Below, piece by piece: positions 40,169 to 48,476 of a stretch of 64,000 bases of DNA. Position numbers and translations under genes: made by a program. The notes below the pieces were generated by a model. That model was not told the DNA's origin, ran no database searches, and worked only from the letters and a program-made list of their open reading frames with translations. Position 1 is the first letter of the stretch. Every line of letters begins with the position of its first letter. The DNA is taken from NCBI RefSeq assembly GCF_018326285.1, contig NZ_AP023362.1, positions 1,302,001 to 1,366,000 on the forward strand, in the 5' to 3' direction. Origin of the DNA: Mycolicibacterium sp. TY81. Lineage in GTDB: Bacteria; Actinomycetota; Actinomycetes; Mycobacteriales; Mycobacteriaceae.

Positions 40169-40672
40169 GTGACGCAAGCGCTGGTTCTGCTGTTCGCCTT
40201 ACTCATTGGTGTGGTCGCGGGCCTGCGGGCGCTGACTCCACCCGCCGTGGTGGCCTGGGGCGCCAAGCTCGGCTGGTTGCCGCTGGTGGGTACCTGGGCC
40301 GAATGGGTCGGCAACTGGATCACGGTGACGGTGCTGACGATCCTGTTGGTGGTCGAGTTGATCACCGACCAGCTGCCCAAGACGCCGGCGCGAACGGTGC
40401 CGTCGCAGTTCGGGGCCCGGTTGTTCACCGGTGCGTTCGCCGGTGCGGTCATCGGCGCCGGGTGGCACCACACGTTCATCGGGATGGGCGGCGGCATGAT
40501 CGGCGCGGTCATCGGGACGCTGGCAGGCTTTCATGCGCGCCGAATCCTGGTGGCGCGCAACGGCGGACACGACCTGCCGGTCGCGCTCGCCGAGGACGTC
40601 CTCGCGGTCGGTGGTGGCTTCGCGATTGCGGCCGTCGCACTGAGTGCCATCGGTCCGTATGTCGTCGTCTGA
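40169..40672 (+). CDS. DUF4126 membrane protein (Rv2120c-like)
   Basis: A 167-residue protein with four or so hydrophobic segments, starting MTQALVLLFALLIGVVAGLRALTPPAVVAW and carrying ELITDQLPKTPARTVPSQFGARLFTGA, the conserved loop of DUF4126. Function unknown. The next gene overlaps its 3' end by 14 bp, suggesting joint translation, though that gene is not in this place in M. tuberculosis as far as I recall. Confidence 0.85.
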   Translation: MTQALVLLFALLIGVVAGLRALTPPAVVAWGAKLGWLPLVGTWAEWVGNWITVTVLTILLVVELITDQLPKTPARTVPSQFGARLFTGAFAGAVIGAGWHHTFIGMGGGMIGAVIGTLAGFHARRILVARNGGHDLPVALAEDVLAVGGGFAIAAVALSAIGPYVVV

Positions 40673-42035
40673 GGCCACCGCGTTCGACGCCATCATCGTC
40701 GGCGCGGGACAAGCGGGACCGCCTCTGGCCGGCCGACTCACCGAGGCCGGCCGGACTGTCGCCGTCATCGAACGCAAGCTCGTCGGCGGCACGTGCGTGA
40801 ACTACGGCTGTATCCCGACCAAGACGTTGGTCGCCAGCGCCTACGCCGCACACCTGGCCCGCCGCGGTGCCGAATACGGCATCGGCACCGGCGACGTCAC
40901 CGTCGACATGGCAAAAGTCAAGGGCCGCAAGGACGGGATCGTCACCGCAGACCGTGAGGGCGTCGAAAGCTGGCTGGAGGGCATGGACGGCTGCACGCTG
41001 CTGCGCGGCCACGCACGCTTTCTCGACCCACACACCCTCCAGGTCGGTGACCAACTGATCACCGGCAAGCAGATCTTCCTCAACACCGGCGGCCGTGCGA
41101 CGGCCCCGGACATCCCCGGCCTGAACGACGTCGACTACCTCACGAACGTCGGCATCCTCGAACTCGACACGGTGCCAGAGCATCTGGTGATCATCGGCGG
41201 CAGTTACATCGGCCTCGAGTTTGCGCAGATGTTCCGCCGGTTCGGCGCCGAGGTCACGGTGGTCGAGCGGGGACCGCGGCTCGCCTCGCGCGAAGACGAC
41301 GACGTCTGCGCCGCCATCAAGGACATCCTCGAACATGAGGGCATCACAGTTCATCTGGGCGCCAGCGACATTCGGGTGGCCAAGGACGGTGACGGGGTGG
41401 CGGTCAGCACCGGCAGCGCCGTCGTATCGGGCTCACACCTGCTGGTCGCGGTCGGCCGGGTGCCCAACACCGACGACCTGGGTCTCGAAAAGGCCGGCGT
41501 GGCGACGGATTCGCGCGGATACATCACCGTCGACGATCAGCTGCGGACCACCGTCGACCACATCTGGGCCATGGGCGACTGCAACGGCAAGGGCGCGTTC
41601 ACTCATACGTCGTACAACGACTTCGAGATCGTCGCCGCCAACCTGCTCGACAATGAACCCCGCCGGGTCAGCGACCGCATCCCCACCTATGCCCTGTACA
41701 TCGATCCGCCGCTCGGGCGCGCCGGCCTGACCGAGGCCCAGGTTCGGGAGTCGGGCCGAAAAGCGTTGGTGGGCAAGAGGCCGATGACCCGCGTCGGCCG
41801 CGCGGTCGAAAAAGGGGAGACGCAGGGCTTCATGAAGGTCGTGGTCGACGCCGAGACCAACCAGATTCTCGGCGCGTCCATTCTCGGTGTCGGCGGTGAC
41901 GAGGTGGTGCACTGCATCCTCGATCTGATGGCCGCAAAAGCCCCGTACACCACCATGACGCACACCGTGCACATCCATCCGACCGTCGCCGAGTTGGTAC
42001 CCACGATGCTCGAGGGGCTCAGGCCCCTGCAGTAA
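40659..42035 (+). CDS. Class I pyridine nucleotide-disulfide oxidoreductase
   Basis: A 458-residue FAD enzyme of the mercuric-reductase/lipoamide-dehydrogenase group. FAD motif IIVGAGQAGPPLAGRL, redox-active disulfide GGTCVNYGCIPTK, NAD(P) motif VIIGGSYIGLEFAQMF, second FAD motif VDHIWAMGDCNG, and the C-terminal active-site HIHPTVAEL. It lacks an N-terminal heavy-metal domain and the extra C-terminal Cys pair of MerA, so it may reduce another disulfide or quinone. Converges on the flavodoxin gene (17-bp overlap). Confidence 0.9.
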   Translation: MSSSEATAFDAIIVGAGQAGPPLAGRLTEAGRTVAVIERKLVGGTCVNYGCIPTKTLVASAYAAHLARRGAEYGIGTGDVTVDMAKVKGRKDGIVTADREGVESWLEGMDGCTLLRGHARFLDPHTLQVGDQLITGKQIFLNTGGRATAPDIPGLNDVDYLTNVGILELDTVPEHLVIIGGSYIGLEFAQMFRRFGAEVTVVERGPRLASREDDDVCAAIKDILEHEGITVHLGASDIRVAKDGDGVAVSTGSAVVSGSHLLVAVGRVPNTDDLGLEKAGVATDSRGYITVDDQLRTTVDHIWAMGDCNGKGAFTHTSYNDFEIVAANLLDNEPRRVSDRIPTYALYIDPPLGRAGLTEAQVRESGRKALVGKRPMTRVGRAVEKGETQGFMKVVVDAETNQILGASILGVGGDEVVHCILDLMAAKAPYTTMTHTVHIHPTVAELVPTMLEGLRPLQ

Positions 42036-42654
42036 CGGGCTCCGTAACAGCCTGTGCGACACCGCGTCCGGCGACCAGTTGCCGGGTGACCTCGGCGACG
42101 CGCCGGCCCAGGTGTTCGCACGTCGCCACGTCGGACGGGTGTACCTGGTCGGGATTGGCGTCGACGTCGGTCGCTGCCGCGGCACCGAGCCAGAAGCCCA
42201 GCCTGTTCAGCTCGTCCGCGCTTGCGGTGGAGTGATTCCAGCCCGGACCCAGGCCGAGGTTCACCCAGTGCATGTGATGCTGGGCGGCGAACACCGCCAG
42301 CGAGACAAGCGAATTGAGCTTGTCACCGCTCTTGCTCCCGGAGTTGGTGAACCCGGCGGCGACCTTGTCGCGCCACGTGCCCTGCTGGCAGCGCCGGCCC
42401 GTCTGCTCGGCGAACGTCTGGAATGCCGCCGATACATTGCCCATGTAGGTGGCGGTACCGAAGATGATCGCGTCCGCGCTGTCCAGCGTCTGCCAATCGT
42501 CTTCGGTGAGATCATCCAACCGGATCATGGTGACGGTCGCGCCGGCCGATTTGGCTCCGGCGGCGACCGCCTCGGTGAGGAACGCGGTGTGCCCGAACCC
42601 GGACTGGTAGGCCACAACCACTGACGGGGCGTCGTGAAAGGTGTTGTCCGACAT
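42019..42654 (-). CDS. Flavodoxin/NAD(P)H:quinone oxidoreductase-like
   Basis: A 211-residue flavodoxin-fold FMN protein of the WrbA-like group. FMN phosphate loop is VAYQSGFGHTAFL, with FGTATYMGNVSAAFQTF and AGFTNSGSKSGDKLNSL as the other FMN loops. It probably reduces quinones or acts in redox stress. It ends against the disulfide oxidoreductase gene and lies just downstream of the ArsR-SRPBCC pair on the same strand, so it may share that operon. Confidence 0.85.
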   Translation of the reverse strand: MSDNTFHDAPSVVVAYQSGFGHTAFLTEAVAAGAKSAGATVTMIRLDDLTEDDWQTLDSADAIIFGTATYMGNVSAAFQTFAEQTGRRCQQGTWRDKVAAGFTNSGSKSGDKLNSLVSLAVFAAQHHMHWVNLGLGPGWNHSTASADELNRLGFWLGAAAATDVDANPDQVHPSDVATCEHLGRRVAEVTRQLVAGRGVAQAVTEPVTAGA

Positions 42655-42657
42655 CGA

Positions 42658-43191
42658 TTACTCCTGGGTTTTGGGGCCTGCGGGTGGGGCGTCCAGCGGG
42701 CTGTGCCCGGCGATCTCGGCGTATCGCTCCAGCCAGCCGGGCAGGGGAGTGCCGTCGAGCAGCGCCTGCAGCCGGTCGAGGAAAGCCTGTGTGCCAGGCC
42801 GGAATCCGTTGGCGTTGGGCACTCCGAGGCCGCGATGGGTCATCCGGAGCAGGGTGCCGGTGCCGTCGGCGGTGAGTTCGTAGCGGACCACGCCGGGTTC
42901 GACGATCTGTTGGTGCCACTCATGCTCGAACACGTGCGGCGGATCCCAGACCAGGATGCGGCCCGTCATGCGCTTCATTTCCGGTGGCACGGGCGGGCCC
43001 GAGGCGACCGTCTCGATCGAGCCGCCCTCTCGTCCGTCGATGACGGTCTTGCCCATCCAGATGTCGCGATGCGCGGGCTCGGTGATCGCGGCCCACACCC
43101 GCTCGACGGGGTGCTTCAGGCGCCGCTCGAATGTCAGGGTTGCGCGGTCGCCGTCGACCGTGACGACGCCCTCGAGTTCATCGGTTGTCAT
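42658..43191 (-). CDS. SRPBCC (AHSA1-like) family protein
   Basis: A 177-residue START/Bet v1-like ligand-binding protein. The AHSA1 pattern is RRLKHPVERVWAAITEPAHRDIWMG and, near the C-terminus, LLRMTHRGLG. AGGAGG lies right before ATG 43191. It overlaps the ArsR regulator by 14 bp, the very common ArsR-SRPBCC pairing in actinobacteria. Ligand unknown. Confidence 0.88.
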   Translation of the reverse strand: MTTDELEGVVTVDGDRATLTFERRLKHPVERVWAAITEPAHRDIWMGKTVIDGREGGSIETVASGPPVPPEMKRMTGRILVWDPPHVFEHEWHQQIVEPGVVRYELTADGTGTLLRMTHRGLGVPNANGFRPGTQAFLDRLQALLDGTPLPGWLERYAEIAGHSPLDAPPAGPKTQE

Positions 43192-43504
43192 GTTCCTCCT
43201 CGAATGTCGAATCCAGATGGCGCTCAAGGGCATCCAGATGGTTGGTCCAGTAGCGGCGGTAGCGGTCGATCCACTGGTCCATCTCGACCAGACCGTCGGC
43301 GCGCAGCGCGTAGATGCGTCGTTGGGCATCGGGCCGGACCTCGACCAGTCCGACTTCCCGCAACACCCGGAGGTGACGGGAGACCGTCGGTTGCGTCAGT
43401 CCCGGGAGCGTGGCGACCAGCTCGCCCGCGGTGCGTTCGCCCTCGGCGAGTACGTCGAGCAGCGCGCGCCGGTTCGGTTCGGCGACCGCTTCGAAGACGT
43501 CCAT
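43178..43504 (-). CDS. ArsR family transcriptional regulator
   Basis: A 108-residue winged-helix regulator. It starts MDVFEAVAEPNRRALLDVLAEGERTAGELVATL and has the recognition helix QPTVSRHLRVLREVGLVE. No Cys metal site (ELCVCDL) is present, so metal sensing is unlikely; it belongs to the group paired with SRPBCC proteins. The AT-rich palindrome just upstream is a probable operator for self-control. Confidence 0.9.
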   Translation of the reverse strand: MDVFEAVAEPNRRALLDVLAEGERTAGELVATLPGLTQPTVSRHLRVLREVGLVEVRPDAQRRIYALRADGLVEMDQWIDRYRRYWTNHLDALERHLDSTFEEEHDNR

Positions 43505-43524
43505 GAAGTCAGTATGCCCAGCTA

Positions 43525-43534
43525 TCTATATAGA
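43525..43534. promoter_or_regulatory. AT-rich palindrome TCTATATAGA, likely ArsR operator
   Basis: A 10-bp perfect palindrome 20 bp before the ArsR gene start, in an AT-rich stretch unusual for this genome. Position and symmetry fit autoregulation by the ArsR protein. Confidence 0.45.
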
Positions 43535-43609
43535 CGCAAGTACATATAAGACTCAGCGATACAAGCGGAGTGATTTCCGCAGCTCAGAGTGTTGTGCGGT
43601 TACGCGGTC

Positions 43610-44092
43610 TCACTGCGGTGCGGACTGGTCCAGGTCGGCGATGTGGAGGCCGTAGGGCACGGCTTTGGCCAGCGTGACTGTCACCGGGATGCCGCTGGAC
43701 AGTCGGTAGGTGCGTCGTTGCCCGGCGCACGCGCCTGCAATGGCGGCGCCCAACGGGGATTCGATGGAATGGACGGGCATGTCGGCGTATTCGGCGCCCT
43801 GTACGCCGAGTAGGAACGTCTCGAAGTCCCCGGTGGCGTCGTGTCGGATGGTGACCACCATCCCGGGTTCGGCAATGCCGTCGTTGGGTGGGTCTTCGCC
43901 GACGACGGCATTGATCAGCAGGTCATGAATCTGCTGAATCCGCTTCTCCCACGCGCGTCGCACTGCTGCGGCGTTCGCGTCGATGTTCTCGTCGGCCGTT
44001 CCGGCGGAGTGAAGATAACGCAGGGTGTCCAGTTCGCGGTGCAGCCGTTCGTAGGCTTGTGGGGAGATCCAGACTCGTGTCGTGGTGGCCAT
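43610..44092 (-). CDS. GreA/GreB-family factor, paralogue 1
   Basis: A 160-residue Gre-like protein: N-terminal coiled coil (about 1-75, AYERLHRELDTLRYL ... RIQQIHDLLINAVVG) and a C-terminal FKBP-like domain ending in SPLGAAIAGACAGQRRTYRL. Gre factors enter the RNA-polymerase secondary channel. Acidic residues (ADENID) lie where the coiled-coil tip should be. Start ATG 44092 chosen; ATG 44134 would add 14 residues. A close paralogue lies 52 bp upstream. Confidence 0.82.
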   Translation of the reverse strand: MATTTRVWISPQAYERLHRELDTLRYLHSAGTADENIDANAAAVRRAWEKRIQQIHDLLINAVVGEDPPNDGIAEPGMVVTIRHDATGDFETFLLGVQGAEYADMPVHSIESPLGAAIAGACAGQRRTYRLSSGIPVTVTLAKAVPYGLHIADLDQSAPQ

Positions 44093-44144
44093 GTCATTTC
44101 CATTCGTCGCGAGACCGGTTGCGCGGTAGGACATTTCAAGTTCT

Positions 44145-44630
44145 TTAGGTGTCGCCGGATGTCGAGTTCGGGGCATGCATTCCGTAAGGGACCGCCTTGA
44201 GTAGCGTGATGGGCACGCTGGCCCCGCTGGGGATGGGGTAGGTGCGTTGCTCGCCGACATGTGCGCCGGCGACCGCGCTGCCCAGCGGTGATTGCATGGA
44301 ATACACATCGACATCGGGGTCCTCGGCACCGCGTACACCGAGCAGAAACGTCTCGATGTCCCCGGTGTCGTCGTAGCGAACGGTCAGGACCATTCCCGGT
44401 TCAGCGATCCCGTCGTCGGGCGGGTCTTCACCGACCACGGCATTGGACAGCAGATCTTGAATCTGACGCATGCGCGCTTGTCGCGCCAAGTAATTCTCGA
44501 CGAGGTTGTCGTCGGTGTCCATGACGTCGCCACGAACTTCGATACCCGGTCGTGAACGCAGCACGGTCAGTTCGGCCTGCAGCCGCGTATGGGCCTCACG
44601 CGTCATCCAAAGACGTTCAGTGCTGGTCAT
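44145..44630 (-). CDS. GreA/GreB-family factor, paralogue 2
   Basis: A 161-residue Gre-like protein matching its downstream neighbour along the length (shared LLSNAVVGEDPPDDGIAEPGM and SPLGSAVAGAHVGEQRTY). The coiled-coil tip region MDTDDNLVEN is rich in acids, as in cleavage-stimulating Gre factors. The tandem pair arose by duplication. They could be housekeeping-type Gre variants or polymerase-binding stress factors such as Rv3788. The IS481 insertion lies about 140 bp upstream. Confidence 0.82.
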   Translation of the reverse strand: MTSTERLWMTREAHTRLQAELTVLRSRPGIEVRGDVMDTDDNLVENYLARQARMRQIQDLLSNAVVGEDPPDDGIAEPGMVLTVRYDDTGDIETFLLGVRGAEDPDVDVYSMQSPLGSAVAGAHVGEQRTYPIPSGASVPITLLKAVPYGMHAPNSTSGDT

Positions 44631-44814
44631 TTTCGGTGCTGTCCTTTCGTCGAAGCCGAGGTTGTCGCCAGGGGCGGGCCGGTGGTGGACGCGCCGCCCC
44701 TGACGACTGGAGCGCCCGTGGTGTGGGGCTGCACGGGCGGTGTGGACCAGTGATTGGTGGGTCTAGCTGTACTCGGCCATGACGTTGGTAGCGGGCGTGT
44801 TGGCTTGATGTGGG

Positions 44815-44872
44815 GAGAACCTCCGGGTGAGGTGTGGCTTGTCGAAGGCCCATCACCAACCCGGAGGTTCTC
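44815..44872 (+). repeat. 14-bp stem hiding the IS481 transposase RBS (copy 1)
   Basis: GAGAACCTCCGGGT (44815-44828) is the exact reverse complement of ACCCGGAGGTTCTC (44859-44872). The right arm contains GGAGG and is followed at once by the GTG start, so the folded RNA would hide the ribosome site. Confidence 0.75.
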
Positions 44873-44899
44873 GTGTCCCACCGTAATGCCCGTACGACG
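44873..44899 (+). pseudogene. 5' fragment of split IS481 transposase
   Basis: The first nine codons (GTG start, VSHRNART plus one) of the copy-1 transposase, cut off by the IS3-family insertion. The last five bases, CGACG, are the target duplication repeated at 46164-46168. The rest of the gene lies at 46169-47101. Confidence 0.85.
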
Positions 44900-44930
44900 G
44901 GTCTGCTGCACGATCAGGTGACAGTTTCGG

Positions 44931-45789
44931 TCACGCGGCCTGACTGGCCGGTGTGGTCATGATTGCTTCGAATTCGATCGGGGTCAACCGCCCGAGGCCG
45001 GACTGGCGGCGGCGCCGGTGGTAGGTGCGCTCGATCCAGGTGACGATCGCGATGCGGAGTTGTTCTCGGGTGTCCCAGCGGCGGCGGTCGAGCACGTTCT
45101 TCTGCAGCAGGCTAAAGAAGCTCTCCATGGCGGCGTTGTCGCCGGCGGCTCCGACACGGCCCATAGAGCCGACCATCTCGTGTTGATTCAAGGCGTGTAC
45201 GAATTTCCTTGACCGGAACTGAGATCCGCGATCCGAGTGCAGAATGCACCCCGCGACATCTCCGCGTCGGGCTACCGCGCTGTGTAGTGCCCGGATGGCC
45301 AGTTGTGACTTCATTCGGGAGTCGATGCTGTAGCCGACGATCCGGTTGGAGAACACGTCCTTAATCGCACAGAGGTAGAGCTTGCCCTCACCGGTGCGGT
45401 GCTCAGTGATGTCACTGAGCCACAACTGATTTGGCCCTTCAGCGGTGAAGTCACGCTCGACAAGATCGTCGTGCACCGGCGGCCCGACTTTGCCGTTCTT
45501 GCCGCGTTTCTTACCAAACACGCTCCACAGTCGATTCTGCGAGCAGATCCGCCATGCGGTGCGCTCGGCCATCGGCTCGCCCGGCATCGCGCGCCTCCTC
45601 CACGAGGTAGCGGTAGCCGAACTCCGGATCGTCTGCGTGCGCGTCGAACAGCGCATTGGCGCGGTAGGCCTCGATGAGTTCGGCCTCGGTGATGGGGTCG
45701 GCCAGCCAGCGGTAATACGGTTGGCGGGAGAGCTTGAGTACCCGGCACGTCACCGCGACGGGGATCCCGTCGGCGGCGAGCTCTTTCAC
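44931..45789 (-). pseudogene. IS3-family orfB (DDE integrase), frameshifted
   Basis: The N-terminal part reads VKELAADGIPVAVTCRVLKL...EFGYRYLVEEARDAG, then an extra base in the C run at 45580-45582 shifts the frame. The continuation in the other frame (EPMAERTAWRICSQNRLWSVF onward) holds the DDE core: SDITEH (D), ILHSDRGSQF (D) and AAMESFF (E). Removing one base restores one continuous integrase. As it stands the product is truncated and this IS copy is probably inactive. Confidence 0.85.
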
Positions 45790-46094
45790 GAGCGGGTAGA
45801 CCCTTTTCCCGGCAGATTGGCCTGCGATAAATACGCTGCGGCCCGACGCAGCACCTCGTTCTCTTGCTCTAGCAGTTTGATCCGCCGTCGGGCTTCGCGC
45901 AGCTCACCGGACTCGCTGGCGCTCTTGCCGGGCTTGGTGCCTTCGTCGATGTCGGCCTGACGGAGCCATTTCTGCAGCGTCATCGGGTGCACTCCGAAAT
46001 CGGTGGCGATCTGCTCGATCGTTACACCGTCATCGCGGTTGCGAGCGACCCGGACGACGTCGTCGCGGAACTCGCGGGGGTAGGGCCTTGCCAT
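45786..46094 (-). CDS. IS3-family orfA (HTH protein)
   Basis: A 102-residue transposase subunit with a helix-turn-helix (VTIEQIATDFGVHPMTLQKWLRQADID) and a leucine-zipper-like coiled coil (ELREARRRIKLLEQENEVLRRAAAYL). GGATG-type ribosome site before ATG 46094. Near its end is the slippery heptamer GGGAAAA (plus-strand 45804-45810), which in the minus-1 frame leads into orfB (KRVYPLVKELAADG), the usual IS3 frameshift control. Confidence 0.92.
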   Translation of the reverse strand: MARPYPREFRDDVVRVARNRDDGVTIEQIATDFGVHPMTLQKWLRQADIDEGTKPGKSASESGELREARRRIKLLEQENEVLRRAAAYLSQANLPGKGSTRS

Positions 46095-46138
46095 GGGGAC
46101 ATCCTTCCAGCCCGCCCATGCTGGGCAAGCCAACTCAG

Positions 46139-47101
46139 ATGTCACCTATTCGTGCAGCAGACCCGACGTTGCACGGCCGGCTGCTGATTGTGCAGCGGCA
46201 TCAGCAGGGCTGGAAACAAGCCCATATCGCTTCAGCGATGGGCATTTCCCGCAAATGCGTCCACACCTGGATCAGCCGTTATGCCCTCGAGGGAGAGGCC
46301 GGACTTCACGACCGGTCCTCACGACCGCACCACAGTCCGACCAAGACCCCAGCGCGGGTGGAACGACAGGTGGTGGCGGCGCGCCGCCGGCATCGCCGGG
46401 GCCCGGACTGGCTGGGTGCCGAACTTGGGATCCCCGCGCGGACCGTCGGACGGATTCTTCATCGTCGGGGCGTACCTCATCTGCGCGACTGCGATCCGAT
46501 GACCGGCGCGGTGATCAAGGCATCGAAGGCCACTGCGGTGCGCTACGAGCGCGACCATCCTGGCGAACTGGTCCACGTCGATGTCAAGAAGCTCGGCCGC
46601 ATCCCCGACGGGGGCGGGTGGCGCGCTCACGGGCGCAGCGAAGAGGTCCGCGGCCGCGGCATCGGGTATGACTACGTGCACTCGATGGTCGATGACCACA
46701 GCCGGCTGGCGTACTCAGAGATCCATCCCGATGAGAAGGGATCAACATGTGCCGGGTTCATCGCTCGGGCGGCTGAATACTTTCAATCACAAGGGATTTC
46801 GAGTATCGAACGAGTCATCACTGACAACCATTTCAGCTATCGACGCTCGGCCGACGTCGCGGCGATCATCGACCAGCTGCATGCTAAACACCTCTTCATC
46901 AGGCCTCACTGCCCGTGGCAGAACGGCAAGGTGGAGCGCTACAACCGGACGCTGCAAGGCGAATGGTCCTATCGCCGGGTTTTCGCCTCCAACGCAGACC
47001 GCGCCCGAGCCCTTGCACCCTGGGTCGAGTTCTACAACACTCAACGCCGCCACAGCGCACTCGACGGACTACCACCCATCAGCCGACTGCGACCAACCTG
47101 A
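46139..47101 (+). CDS. IS481-family transposase, copy 1, re-started from IS3 end
   Basis: From 46169 on this is the same protein as the intact copy-2 transposase. The IS3 insertion removed the first nine codons, but its terminal repeat brings an in-frame ATG at 46139 (MSPIRAADPTLHGRLL), giving 320 residues against 319 in the intact enzyme. HTH region MGISRKCVHTWISRYAL and DDE core HVDVKKLGRI, VITDNHFSYRR, NGKVERYNRTLQ are all present. Whether it is expressed is unknown, since the native RBS and promoter are now 1.3 kb away. Confidence 0.75.
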   Translation: MSPIRAADPTLHGRLLIVQRHQQGWKQAHIASAMGISRKCVHTWISRYALEGEAGLHDRSSRPHHSPTKTPARVERQVVAARRRHRRGPDWLGAELGIPARTVGRILHRRGVPHLRDCDPMTGAVIKASKATAVRYERDHPGELVHVDVKKLGRIPDGGGWRAHGRSEEVRGRGIGYDYVHSMVDDHSRLAYSEIHPDEKGSTCAGFIARAAEYFQSQGISSIERVITDNHFSYRRSADVAAIIDQLHAKHLFIRPHCPWQNGKVERYNRTLQGEWSYRRVFASNADRARALAPWVEFYNTQRRHSALDGLPPISRLRPT

Positions 47102-47114
47102 TGGCCGAGTACAT

Positions 47115-48380
47115 CTAGCGCCCCGTTCGGCGCAGCGGGTCGAATTCGCGCAGGGCTTGGGGTTGCTTGCCGGTGGTGATCTGTTCGGCCAGTAGCCGGC
47201 CGGTCACCGGTCCATGAGCCAGTCCCCACATGCCGTGGCCGCCGGCAACGTAGACGCCGCGCGTCACCTCCCCGATGAGTGGGCGGCCGTCGGGAGTGAC
47301 GGGGCGCGGGCCCACCCACATCTCGCTGCGTTCGGCCCACCGCACGCCCTGCAGCAAGGGAGCCGCGGAGGTGACGATGGCATCGACCCGCGCCGGTATC
47401 GCCGGATCGTGCGGGGCGCGGAATTCCATGGTTCCCGCCACCCGCAGCGCGCCGTGGTAGGGCGTGCACGCAACCCGCACATCGGGCAGGTAGACGGGCC
47501 CGGGGATGGGACGGTCCACGGGCACCGTGAACGAGTAGCCGCGACCGGCCTGCACGGGCACGCGTATCCGACTGCCGGCGAGCCGGGATAGCCATGCGCC
47601 GGTGGCGATCACCGCGGTGTCGGCGGTCAACGGCTCGTCATTTGGCGGGTGGACGCTGACCCCGCTGCCCGAGCTGGACACGTCGCGCACCTCCAATGTG
47701 CGCATCGTCGCGCCGCGCCGCACGACCGCCTGACTCAGCGCGTGGACGAACCGGCCGGGATCGACGAAGCGTTGACCGTTGATGCTCAGGGCGGCGGTGA
47801 TCGCCTGCGATGCCAGCGGCACTTGCTCGCGTAGCGCCTCGCCGGCCAGAGCGGTGACAGATATTGTCTGCCCGGCCCTTTCGAGATGCTTGAGTTCGCG
47901 CATCATGCGTTCGGCTTGTTCGGTGCTGCGGAACAGGGCGGTGATCGGGGCATCGGTCACCGGTGCGTCGACGCCGTTGGCGACGAGTACGTCGAAGGCT
48001 TCGATGGCTTCTTCGTTGAGCGGCACGTTGGCGCGCACCGCCCGGTTCCACGACTCGGGTCGGCAGTTGGCGACGAAGCGCATCAAGAAGGCCCCGAGCT
48101 CGGCGTCGGCGGTCAAGGGAATGTGCAACGGGGCGGCCGGATCGACGAGGGCGCGCAGCCCATATCGCAGCACACCGGGTGAGTTCAGCGGCACCGTCAG
48201 TGCCGGTGCGATCCAGCCGGCGTTGCCCCACGATGCTCCGGCGGCCACGCCGGTGCGGTCAACCACGGTGACATCGAGGCCGCGCTCTTGCAGGAACCAC
48301 GCCGTCGACAGCCCGACGATGCCCGCACCGACCACGATCGCCGACCGGGGTCCGCCGTCAATGCGCTCGCCGCCGCTCAT
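47115..48380 (-). CDS. D-amino-acid dehydrogenase-like FAD oxidoreductase (DadA type)
   Basis: A 421-residue DAO-family flavoprotein. FAD motif AIVVGAGIVGLSTAWFLQERG at the N-terminus, GASWGNAGWIAPAL typical of DadA, and the C-terminal GMWGLAHGPVTGRLLAEQITTG. It oxidises D-amino acids or related amines, passing electrons to the respiratory chain. ATG 48380 is preceded by GGAGGTTTGTG; longer forms to 48461 have no site. Its TAG stop lies in the IS481 target repeat. Two palindromes upstream point to control by the PucR protein. Confidence 0.85.
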   Translation of the reverse strand: MSGGERIDGGPRSAIVVGAGIVGLSTAWFLQERGLDVTVVDRTGVAAGASWGNAGWIAPALTVPLNSPGVLRYGLRALVDPAAPLHIPLTADAELGAFLMRFVANCRPESWNRAVRANVPLNEEAIEAFDVLVANGVDAPVTDAPITALFRSTEQAERMMRELKHLERAGQTISVTALAGEALREQVPLASQAITAALSINGQRFVDPGRFVHALSQAVVRRGATMRTLEVRDVSSSGSGVSVHPPNDEPLTADTAVIATGAWLSRLAGSRIRVPVQAGRGYSFTVPVDRPIPGPVYLPDVRVACTPYHGALRVAGTMEFRAPHDPAIPARVDAIVTSAAPLLQGVRWAERSEMWVGPRPVTPDGRPLIGEVTRGVYVAGGHGMWGLAHGPVTGRLLAEQITTGKQPQALREFDPLRRTGR

Positions 48381-48476
48381 CACAAACCTCCGCATCCGAA
48401 CTTTCGTCCTTGCGTCCATGGTGGCTTCACCAGGAGAAAGGCATTTGCTGAAATCCGACAAGAGGCCGATGCCGGG

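Larger units (their letters stand above)
44900..46163 (-). mobile_element. IS3-family element inserted in IS481 copy 1
   Basis: A 1264-bp element with 23-bp terminal inverted repeats (GGTCTGCTGCACGATCAGG at the left, GGTCTGCTGCACGAATAGG read in from the right; 2 mismatches) and a 5-bp duplication CGACG at 44895-44899 and 46164-46168. It carries orfA and a frameshifted orfB on the minus strand. The uninterrupted target exists in IS481 copy 2, which confirms both ends exactly. Confidence 0.95.
44768..47113 (+). mobile_element. IS481-family element, copy 1, split by an IS3 element
   Basis: Ends TGTACTCGGCCAT (left) and ATGGCCGAGTACA (right) are 13-bp perfect terminal repeats, with TCTAGC duplications at 44762-44767 and 47114-47119. 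Its sequence is that of the intact copy at 51194-52270 in reverse orientation, apart from a 1264-bp insert plus its 5-bp duplication near the start of the transposase gene. Confidence 0.92.

Noticed and set aside
40659..42035. Mercury resistance operon (MerA plus ArsR/MerR-like gene)
   Set aside because: The oxidoreductase lacks the heavy-metal domain and C-terminal Cys pair, the ArsR protein lacks metal-binding Cys, and no merB, merT or merP is near.
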